Source: Bacteroidia bacterium (GTDB taxonomy: Bacteria > Bacteroidota > Bacteroidia > NS11-12g > UBA9320). Taken from it: a DNA stretch of 64,000 bases. Positions 47,133 to 54,649 of this stretch are shown here, piece after piece. Every line of letters begins with the position of its first letter. Position 1 is the stretch's first letter. Both the position numbers and the translations under genes were made by a program. Location: NCBI GenBank assembly GCA_020849295.1, contig JADLGN010000054.1, forward strand, positions 1 through 64,000. Direction: 5' to 3'. The notes under the pieces are model-generated. The model saw only the letters and a program-made list of their open reading frames with translations. It did no database searches and had not been told where the DNA came from.

Positions 47133-50100
47133 ATGAAAATAAAATTACTAATTGTCATATTTCTTTTGCCTTTTTTTGCTTTTACTCAATCTATAAAAAT
47201 AGGACAGGGCAGCTACGGAGGAACAAATATTTATGGACCAATGTACACAACTACTTTGTACGATACTGCTTTTAGTACTCATGCCTTTATTTATAAAAAA
47301 TCATTATTATCGGGATTAAATCATGGAGATTCTATAAGCAGTTTTACATTTTATGCAGTTGCCGATAATCCTGCTAAAGGATACATGAATTTAAAAATTT
47401 ATATTAAAATGACCGACAATGATACATTTGGTGCATCAAACTTAAATTGGACAAACGAAAAAAATTCTTCAGGTGTTGTTCTTGTATATGATGATAATCC
47501 TTCATCAATGCTAAACGGAGTTTCAGAATATAAAACTTTTGTATTCAATAAAAATATTTTTAAGTATGACACAAGCGGAAGTAAACACAATCTTGAAATA
47601 TTATTTTCATATACACAACATAATAAACAAACTACAAATACCTATTGGGTTTATGAAAGTAATTTTACGGTACCCGAATTCAAATCCAGAAATGAAGGAA
47701 AATATAATTTTGGTGTAGGAAAAGCACCTGACACAACTAGGTTTTCGGATGTAAGAAAACCTCATATTATAATAAATTTCCCTAGATATACAAATAATCT
47801 GGAAGTATTAAAAACATATTGTCTTGGGCAAGTCCCCTTATTGGCAAACATTTCTGACTCAATAAAAGTATTAATAGGGAATAGAGGTAAAAAAACAGTT
47901 TTTCAATCAAAATTATTTTTAAAAATTACAGGTGCAAACACTCATTTTGATACTTTAAATTTAGATACAATTATTCCATGGAAAGATAAAATTTATTCAT
48001 TTGCAAAATTCAAACCTGATTCGTCAGGAGAAGACAATGTTTTGATTGAATTGAAAAATGACGATTTTAATGGAAATAATTTTGACACAATTAAAAGGTT
48101 AGTTAATTACAACATATTTTCTCATGCAGATCCATTTATAGGCAATGCCGGAGGAATTGGTTTTAATGGAGCAACAGGCGATTTTGTTGCAAAGTTTTTT
48201 TCAGATACCGGCAACTTTATAAATCAGGTATCCGTTGATTTTAGTTCTTCGGGCAGAGGATTCAGAGTAGGGATATGGGATGACAATGGTACCGGAGGTA
48301 TGCCAGGCAAAGTTTTATTTATGTCTGATTCGCTTATATCAAAAGCAGGAAGTTATATTTTACCAGTTTCACCAAAAGTGAAAGTAGGCGGAGGATTTTA
48401 TGTTGGAATAAGGCAAAATACATTTACAAACGTAGCTTTCTCATATCAGGAAGAAGACCCTGTAAGACCTGGTGCTTTTTATTTTACAGAGCCAATGGGC
48501 AATACCACATGGACACCTTTTAGCCCAGGTTTCCCTTACAAATTTAATATCCAACCACGTATTCAGGCAGATAATGATATAGCTCCTATAGAAATTGTAT
48601 TCCCAAAATCTAATCAAGTTATAGATTACAGCGTTAGAGATTCAATTGGACCTATTGTAAAGGTTACAAATTTTGGTGTTAATGACCAAAATACCCCTTT
48701 TGAGGTTATTTGTAAAATTGATAATATTTACGGAATAAATGAATATACATCTATTAAGAAAATTACGCTAAAATCAGAAGAAACAAAAACATTGTATTTT
48801 GATACACTCTTTAGACTTTATAATATTGGTGAACACAAAATCAAAGTAACATGTAAATTAAAAAATGATAAAATTACAGATAATGACGAATTAAGTCATT
48901 TATTTAAAATAGCAGTAAAACATGATATTGCTTGTGATATAATGTATTCACCTGACGAAAACAGCATTTTTGAATATAATAAAGATACAATATACCCCAC
49001 AGTAAGAATAAACAATAACGGTATTATTTCAAAAAATAACTTTAAAGTAACATTCAGAATTAAAAACGACACATCTGTTGTATATGAACACACGCTAATA
49101 AAATCGCTTATTGCCAACGAACAGGATATTATTTCATTCAAAAAATTTGTACCAAAAGTAGTGGGAATATATACTGCAGAATGTTTTGTAACTATAAAAG
49201 ATTCTATTCCATATAATGATACAATAAGACATATAGTTGAATTTCAAAAATCAAATGATGTATCACCTATGAAAATAGATAATCCATTAAGTACTTCATT
49301 GTATGCTATGGGAGCAATAATTTTGCCTAGAGCTACAATTATTAATTATGGCTTAAAAACACAAATAGTGCCTTTTAAAACTAATATAAAAATATATGAC
49401 CCCACAGGTACTTTGGTATATGAAGATACTCTTTCAACTCAACTTGGCGGATATTCTCAAACACAATTAACATATAAAAAATTTGTTATACCTATGAAGT
49501 ATGGTAGATACTTTATACTTGCCAATACATTATTAAATGAAGATCAAGAAAAATCAAACGATTCGCTTATTAGTTATTTTATTGTTTTACCAAACAAAGA
49601 CTTTTCAGTAAAAAAAATTATAATACCGGCAAATGATACTGTTATTTCAATTGAATCAAAGCCATTAGTACCTGTAATAAAAATAAAAAATGAAGGTTCT
49701 CAAACAATTTCAAACCCAGGCTTTTTCTTATTTGAAATTTATAAAAAGAACATTAAAATATATGAAGATTCTGCAAATGCAACAGGAAATATTAGCTACA
49801 ATACTTCTATAAATGTTAATTTTTCAAAACAAGCGTTTTTTAATGAAACAGGTGAATATATGTGCCGAGTAACAAATAAATTAAACGGAGATATAAAATC
49901 TGCAAACGATACAATTTATTCAAAATTCAGAGTAACCCGAAATTACGACATTGCTATTGATACGTTAGGAAATATAAGCAAAGAACAAGTTTTTACTTAT
50001 GAAAACAAATTCTTTAAACCTCAGATTTTAATAAAAAATTTCGGTTCCATTAGCTATCCTGATTCAATAAATGTAGAGTTAAAACTTTATAAAAATGGCT

Positions 50101-50891
50101 TTTTGTTTAAAACATTTAATAAAATTTTTGACTCACTTTCTAAGTTTGAAAGTTACTCATGGCTACAAGATAGTTTTATAAGTTTAAGGCAAGTTGGTGA
50201 TTTTGTATTTAAAGTAAATATAAAAGCAAACTTAGACCAAAATAATACTAACGACAGTGCAATGTGGAAATTTTCAATAGTAAAACCTTACGATTTAACT
50301 CTTGATTCAATTACATTTCCTGACAAATACAATTATTGCTATAATAATAAAATTTACAGACCACGTCTTAAAGTTTCAAACAAAGGGCTTGTGCCAATTG
50401 TAAATACATCTATCAATTTTAGAGTTTATGAAACCACTAACATTATTTGGCAACAAAGTATAGATATAGACTTAGGAAAAGATGAATCAAAATGGTTGGT
50501 GTTTGACAGCACCTTGAAATTTGATTTTACAGGTGGTGCCTGGGCAAGAGCAGTTGGATACCTTAGCAACGACAATGAGAAAAACAATGACACTTTAATA
50601 TTAAGTTTTAATGTTGACTTTACTTCAGGAATAAATAATTCAAGTGTTGACAAAAACTACAAAATATATCCCAACCCTACAGATGGTATTATAAACTTTG
50701 AATTTGAAGAACAAAATAATTCAATTTATATTTATAATACAAAATCACAATTGATCTATGTAAAAACAAATATTAATTCAAAAAATATAAAACTTGATTT
50801 GATAAATGATATAAAACTTAAAGGTGGAGTTTATTTTATCCGTATTCAAAATCCAAAAGGAAACTTTATTTCTAAGCTAATATTATATTAG
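47133..50891 (+). CDS. Large T9SS cargo protein with CARDB-like repeats
   Basis: This is a 1252-residue exported protein of unknown function. The signal peptide ('LLIVIFLLPFFAFTQ') is clear. About residues 330-480 form a region with 'GRGFRVGIWDDNGTGGMPGKVLF'. From about 480 to 1150 there are about six repeats of ~110 residues with the shared pattern 'I..P......Y.......P...I.N.G', resembling CARDB or Ig-like adhesion domains. The T9SS type A sorting domain closes the protein ('KIYPNPTDGIINFEF', 'LKGGVYFIRIQNPKGNFISKLILY'). It is probably a surface adhesin or structural protein. It ends 5 nt from the convergent lipoprotein gene. Confidence 0.85.
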   Translation: MKIKLLIVIFLLPFFAFTQSIKIGQGSYGGTNIYGPMYTTTLYDTAFSTHAFIYKKSLLSGLNHGDSISSFTFYAVADNPAKGYMNLKIYIKMTDNDTFGASNLNWTNEKNSSGVVLVYDDNPSSMLNGVSEYKTFVFNKNIFKYDTSGSKHNLEILFSYTQHNKQTTNTYWVYESNFTVPEFKSRNEGKYNFGVGKAPDTTRFSDVRKPHIIINFPRYTNNLEVLKTYCLGQVPLLANISDSIKVLIGNRGKKTVFQSKLFLKITGANTHFDTLNLDTIIPWKDKIYSFAKFKPDSSGEDNVLIELKNDDFNGNNFDTIKRLVNYNIFSHADPFIGNAGGIGFNGATGDFVAKFFSDTGNFINQVSVDFSSSGRGFRVGIWDDNGTGGMPGKVLFMSDSLISKAGSYILPVSPKVKVGGGFYVGIRQNTFTNVAFSYQEEDPVRPGAFYFTEPMGNTTWTPFSPGFPYKFNIQPRIQADNDIAPIEIVFPKSNQVIDYSVRDSIGPIVKVTNFGVNDQNTPFEVICKIDNIYGINEYTSIKKITLKSEETKTLYFDTLFRLYNIGEHKIKVTCKLKNDKITDNDELSHLFKIAVKHDIACDIMYSPDENSIFEYNKDTIYPTVRINNNGIISKNNFKVTFRIKNDTSVVYEHTLIKSLIANEQDIISFKKFVPKVVGIYTAECFVTIKDSIPYNDTIRHIVEFQKSNDVSPMKIDNPLSTSLYAMGAIILPRATIINYGLKTQIVPFKTNIKIYDPTGTLVYEDTLSTQLGGYSQTQLTYKKFVIPMKYGRYFILANTLLNEDQEKSNDSLISYFIVLPNKDFSVKKIIIPANDTVISIESKPLVPVIKIKNEGSQTISNPGFFLFEIYKKNIKIYEDSANATGNISYNTSINVNFSKQAFFNETGEYMCRVTNKLNGDIKSANDTIYSKFRVTRNYDIAIDTLGNISKEQVFTYENKFFKPQILIKNFGSISYPDSINVELKLYKNGFLFKTFNKIFDSLSKFESYSWLQDSFISLRQVGDFVFKVNIKANLDQNNTNDSAMWKFSIVKPYDLTLDSITFPDKYNYCYNNKIYRPRLKVSNKGLVPIVNTSINFRVYETTNIIWQQSIDIDLGKDESKWLVFDSTLKFDFTGGAWARAVGYLSNDNEKNNDTLILSFNVDFTSGINNSSVDKNYKIYPNPTDGIINFEFEEQNNSIYIYNTKSQLIYVKTNINSKNIKLDLINDIKLKGGVYFIRIQNPKGNFISKLILY

Positions 50892-50896
50892 TGGAT

Positions 50897-51346
50897 TTAC
50901 CATGTGTGGTCAATAAAAATTTTCCACTCATCTTTCTTTTTTCTTAAAAAAACAGAAAAATTTCCTCCGAAAATTGTATCATTCTTTAATTCCCAATTTC
51001 CATACACTTGAGCAGTATTTTTATTTAAAAATAAAATATCCATATTCTTAAAAGTTAATTTTCCCATACTGTTTTTATCAAAATAAGTTTTTTTATATTT
51101 CTCATAAACATTTTGCCAGCCCCAAGTTCTTCCTTTTCTAGTAATAAACTGTATTGAATCATCAAATTCATATCCTTTCATAAATTCTCTAAGGTTTCCT
51201 TTGTTCCACGCTTTATATTGTTTGTTTAGTACATTTAAAACCTCGCTTGAATCATCTTGAGAATTTATTTTGCATTTATTATAATCACAAGAAAAAAACA
51301 TAAAAGAAAATAATACAATTAATGTAAATTTTGAGAACTTAATCAT
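50897..51346 (-). CDS. NTF2-like (SnoaL/DUF4440-type) lipoprotein
   Basis: I start this gene at ATG 51346 rather than the track's TTG 51364, since the resulting N-terminus 'MIKFSKFTLIVLFSFMFFSC' is a standard lipoprotein signal peptide with a lipobox cysteine. The mature ~125 residues resemble the NTF2/SnoaL fold: 'VLNVLNKQYKAWNKGNLREFMKGY', then beta strands ending 'EWKIFIDHTW'. Such domains often bind small ligands; no catalytic role can be read. It is divergent from the OmpA-type gene across a 207-225-nt region that holds a terminator-like hairpin. Confidence 0.8.
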   Translation of the reverse strand: MIKFSKFTLIVLFSFMFFSCDYNKCKINSQDDSSEVLNVLNKQYKAWNKGNLREFMKGYEFDDSIQFITRKGRTWGWQNVYEKYKKTYFDKNSMGKLTFKNMDILFLNKNTAQVYGNWELKNDTIFGGNFSVFLRKKKDEWKIFIDHTW

Positions 51347-51418
51347 GTTGCTTTTTTGAAACAAATAAAAAAAACTTTATCAAATTGTGGAAAAATTTTT
51401 TTTTTAAAATTTTGTGGT

Positions 51419-51426
51419 TATATTTG
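51419..51426 (+). promoter_or_regulatory. -7 box in the 51.4-kb intergenic region
   Basis: TATATTTG matches TAnnTTTG. It lies about 60 nt before a strong terminator hairpin and about 145 nt before the OmpA-type gene. No TTG is found 19-21 nt upstream. Confidence 0.45.
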
Positions 51427-51430
51427 TTGT

Positions 51431-51520
51431 ACCCTTTGTGAAAAGGAAACATCGTAAGTAGTAGTTTAGTATTTATCTCAGAGCTTGGGTCCTGATGCAA
51501 ATCAGGACCTTTCTTTTTTA
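51431..51520 (+). ncRNA. Candidate small RNA or leader attenuator
   Basis: Between the -7 box and the terminator lie about 90 nt with a small stem CCTTT-GTGA-AAAGG near the 5' end and the terminator hairpin at the 3' end. No start codon with a plausible reading frame is visible. It could be an independent sRNA or the leader of the OmpA-type gene. I do not recognise it as 6S, SRP, tmRNA or RNase P RNA. Boundaries are estimated from the box and the U-tract. Confidence 0.4.
51488..51520 (+). terminator. Strong intrinsic terminator with GCAA tetraloop
   Basis: GGTCCTGAT and ATCAGGACC form a perfect 9-bp stem around a GNRA-type GCAA loop, followed by TTTCTTTTTT. It is the most GC-rich, canonical terminator in the window and acts on the plus strand. 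Confidence 0.85.
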
Positions 51521-51571
51521 TATAAAATTTCATTTTTTTTATGTTATTATTTATATTTTTATTTGTAGAAC

Positions 51572-52645
51572 GTGGTAAAGTTAAAATTGATTATATTTCT
51601 TATTGCTTGCTTTCCGACTATACTAAAATCACAAATTGAAAGTGATTCGCAACAACATGTATTAAATGTATATTTTAATAAAAACTCTGACAAACTAAAT
51701 GCTGAGGCTTTCTCAATAATAAGGAAAAATCTAATTGAAATTGGCACTCAAAATATCCAAAAAATAAAATTAAAGGGATTTGCAGATTCTGACCATACTG
51801 ATTCTTTTAATCTTGATTTATCTTCACGTAGAACAAAGAGCGTTTATGAATATTTACTTACTCAGGCGGTACCTACAGAATTGATAGAAATGGAATCATT
51901 AGGTGAATCAGTTTCAATTTCGGAGCAAAAAAGCTTGAACCGTAGGGTAGAGTTAATAATATTTTACAGATTGTTTAATATAAAAGTATATAAAAAAAAT
52001 ACACAGCTTGTAATAACTGGTAAAGTAATAAATAAACACACTTCAAATCCTCTCGCATCAACAATAGTAATTGAATATAATAAATTAACAATGTTTGCTT
52101 CTTCGGGAAGCAATGGAAAATTTATTATTAAATCAGGTAGTGGTTCTTTATTGACATTTAACAGAGATGGATTTTTAAATTCTTCTATTATTATAACTGA
52201 TTCACTCATTAAAAAATCAATAAATGACACTTTGTATCTTGATATAAAAATGACACCAATTGAGGTAACAGAAAAAATTGTATTCGAAAAAATATATTTT
52301 TACTCTGATTCTGATTCATTAAAGCCTGAAAGTAAAACTGATTTGCAAAGGTTGTTAAATATACTATCAAAGGACAATACATTACTTATCGAAATTCAAG
52401 GACACATGAACTGCCCTTTGTCATACCCACTTAATCATGTACAAAAAAAATACAACCACGAACTTTCATACAAAAGGGCAAAAGCAGTTTACAAGTATTT
52501 GATTAAAAATGGTATATCGGCTTCAAGACTAAGTTACAAAGGAATGAGTAATTTTAAAATGATTTATCCTCAACCAAAAAACGAAAAAGAAGCCGATAAA
52601 AACAAAAGAGTAGAGGTGTGGAAACTAAAGGTAATTGAACACTAA
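51572..52645 (+). CDS. OmpA-family protein with two OmpA domains
   Basis: This 357-residue exported protein has an unusual layout. After a signal peptide, residues ~26-130 form an OmpA-like peptidoglycan-binding domain ('YFNKNSDKLNAEAFSII', 'LSSRRTKSVYEYL', 'NRRVELIIF'). Residues ~146-225 resemble a carboxypeptidase-regulatory-like domain ('ITGKVINKHTSNPLASTIV', 'SNGKFIIKSG'). Residues ~240-355 are a second OmpA-like domain ('FYSDSDSLKPESKTDLQRLL', 'LSYKRAKAVYKYL', 'DKNKRVEVWKL'). No beta-barrel is present. It may tether the envelope to peptidoglycan. The start is GTG. The stop interlocks with the convergent MFS gene (CTAA). Confidence 0.85.
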   Translation: MVKLKLIIFLIACFPTILKSQIESDSQQHVLNVYFNKNSDKLNAEAFSIIRKNLIEIGTQNIQKIKLKGFADSDHTDSFNLDLSSRRTKSVYEYLLTQAVPTELIEMESLGESVSISEQKSLNRRVELIIFYRLFNIKVYKKNTQLVITGKVINKHTSNPLASTIVIEYNKLTMFASSGSNGKFIIKSGSGSLLTFNRDGFLNSSIIITDSLIKKSINDTLYLDIKMTPIEVTEKIVFEKIYFYSDSDSLKPESKTDLQRLLNILSKDNTLLIEIQGHMNCPLSYPLNHVQKKYNHELSYKRAKAVYKYLIKNGISASRLSYKGMSNFKMIYPQPKNEKEADKNKRVEVWKLKVIEH

Positions 52646-53871
52646 CCTACTTCATAATAATCAAGGTCTTTGTGGTACGTTTCTTCTATTGTTACTGCTG
52701 AATAAATAGCAAGTGCCATAACTACCACTCCAACTGCAATTGCTGCCCCTACAATACCAAATGTATCTGCTTTTAAATAATTGAACGTTGTGGTTACAGC
52801 AACTGTTGCACCTCTTACAAAATTAGGGACAGTTGTGGTAACAGTTGCTCTTAGATTTGTGCCAAATTGCTCTGATGCTGTTGTTACAAAAACTGACCAA
52901 TATCCGTTTGGAATACCAAGAATTAATAATAAGAAATAAAACCAAACATTAGTAGAACCTGATGAAAGAAAAAATGCTACAAGTATAATTGACAATGAAA
53001 TTAAGGAATATAATAATGCTTTTTTCCGCGATTTTACATACTGACTATAAACACCAGTAAGAAATGCTCCTATAGATGCTCCAATATAATGATACATTAC
53101 TGCTTTACCTGCTAATACATCTCCTTTTATACTAAATGCTTTTTCAGAAGCAAACTCTGGAGCAAGAGTTACTAAAATACCTATTATGTACCATACAGGC
53201 ACGCCTATGAGTATGCATTTAATATATTTGACAAATCTTTTTTTGTTATTAAACAAACTCATAAAATTACCTCTCTTTACATTACTTACTTTAGTTTTTG
53301 CATACATTCCAGATTCATACATCAGTACTCTAAGTGCCAAAAGCATAATTCCCATACCGCCACCAAAATAATATGCTACTCTCCAATTGAACTGTTCGGC
53401 AACTAAAAACCCTATAACAGCTCCAGCAATTCCAATACTTGAAACTATTGTAGTTCCATAACCTCGTGTTTCTTTACTCATTACTTCCGAAACAAGTGTA
53501 ATACCCACGCCAAGTTCTCCTGCCAGCCCCAATCCGGCAAAGAATCTGCACAAATAATATTGAGGCAGATTAGTAACCATACCGTTCAGTATATTGGCAA
53601 GAGAATACATAAGTATTGTTAAAAAAAGAACTGATAATCTTCCTCGTTTATCACCTAAAATACCCCAAATTATCCCACCCAAAAGCATTCCTATCATCTG
53701 AACATTCAATAAATTGATACCCGTATTAGTAAGCTCATCACCTACTAATCCCAAATCCTTTAAACTTGCAACTCTTACTATACTGAATAGAATAAGATCA
53801 TATACATCTACAAAATATCCCAAAGCAGCTACTATAACTGCTACATTAAAAATTTTATGTGTTGAAGTCAT
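52642..53871 (-). CDS. Major facilitator superfamily transporter
   Basis: This is a 12-helix membrane transporter of 409 residues. The loop motif between helices 2 and 3, 'GGIIWGILGDKRGRLSVLF', is the MFS signature, and 'CRFFAGLGLAGELGVGITLVSEVM' in helices 4-5 is like metabolite:proton symporters. The substrate cannot be inferred. It lies 40 nt downstream of trmH on the same strand. Confidence 0.9.
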   Translation of the reverse strand: MTSTHKIFNVAVIVAALGYFVDVYDLILFSIVRVASLKDLGLVGDELTNTGINLLNVQMIGMLLGGIIWGILGDKRGRLSVLFLTILMYSLANILNGMVTNLPQYYLCRFFAGLGLAGELGVGITLVSEVMSKETRGYGTTIVSSIGIAGAVIGFLVAEQFNWRVAYYFGGGMGIMLLALRVLMYESGMYAKTKVSNVKRGNFMSLFNNKKRFVKYIKCILIGVPVWYIIGILVTLAPEFASEKAFSIKGDVLAGKAVMYHYIGASIGAFLTGVYSQYVKSRKKALLYSLISLSIILVAFFLSSGSTNVWFYFLLLILGIPNGYWSVFVTTASEQFGTNLRATVTTTVPNFVRGATVAVTTTFNYLKADTFGIVGAAIAVGVVVMALAIYSAVTIEETYHKDLDYYEVG

Positions 53872-53911
53872 ACGGCTGCTAAATTAAAATTTTTATGTAA
53901 AAAAATATATT

Positions 53912-54649
53912 TTATCCAAAAACAAATTTATGGCTTATAATGGCAGCCGCCATAGCAGCATTAAGGCTTTCAGCTTTTCCTATACGAGGTATAGTTATTT
54001 TATAATCAGAAATATTAATAATTTCATCATTTATTCCGTTTGATTCATTGCCTATAATAATTATTGCCTCTGTTGGTTTTGACATTTGTTGAATTGAATT
54101 TCCATTTATAACACATGAGTATTTTTTTACCTTTGTTTTTGCTAATAATTCATAAATATTTTCATAATAAACATTTACTCTTGTAAATGAACCCATTGTA
54201 GAATTGATTGTTTTTGTATTGTAAAAATCAACTGATTTATCAGAGCAAATTACATTTTCAATTCCATACCAATCTGCAATTCTAATTATAGTTCCAAGAT
54301 TGCCCGGATCTGAAATATTGTCAAGTACAAGCGTAAGTTTATTACTAAAATCAGAAATAGAAAACTTAATATCCTTGAAATTAGACACAGCAATTATACC
54401 GGGCGGATTCTCTAATGAACTTATACTTTTCATCTCTTTCTCGCTAATTATCAATATTTTTGATAAATCAAATTTAATTTTACTTTTATCTAAAAACTGC
54501 CGAGTAGCATAAGTTTCTACTATTGTAAAACTGCTATTGCATAATTCAAAAACGGATTTTTCGCCTTCTACTAAAAATTGACTGTATTTTTGCCTGAATT
54601 TTTTATGTTTGAGGCTTATAATTTCTTTTTTCCTATTGTTTGTGAGCAT
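53912..54649 (-). CDS. TrmH/SpoU-family RNA 2'-O-methyltransferase
   Basis: I start this gene at ATG 54649 ('MLTNNRKKEIISLKHKKFR'), not at the track's 54850; the extra 67 residues are unlike the family and lie over the tamL gene. The resulting 245-residue protein has the SpoU substrate-binding N-terminus ('FLVEGEKSVFEL') and the knotted SAM domain with 'DNISDPGNLGTIIRIADWYG', 'IIIGNESNGI' and 'PRIGKAESLNAAMAAAI'. It methylates ribose in rRNA or tRNA; the target is unknown. A -7 box lies 8 nt upstream, inside the divergent tamL frame. Confidence 0.92.
   Translation of the reverse strand: MLTNNRKKEIISLKHKKFRQKYSQFLVEGEKSVFELCNSSFTIVETYATRQFLDKSKIKFDLSKILIISEKEMKSISSLENPPGIIAVSNFKDIKFSISDFSNKLTLVLDNISDPGNLGTIIRIADWYGIENVICSDKSVDFYNTKTINSTMGSFTRVNVYYENIYELLAKTKVKKYSCVINGNSIQQMSKPTEAIIIIGNESNGINDEIINISDYKITIPRIGKAESLNAAMAAAIISHKFVFG
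54585..54592 (+). promoter_or_regulatory. -7 box for tamL
   Basis: TATTTTTG matches TAnnTTTG. It lies within the 5' part of the trmH coding region, about 50 nt before the preferred GTG start of tamL. Confidence 0.4.

Noticed and set aside
51339-51533. 64-residue minus-strand ORF
   Set aside because: It overlaps the lipoprotein start and the terminator hairpin, and has no recognisable family or signal.
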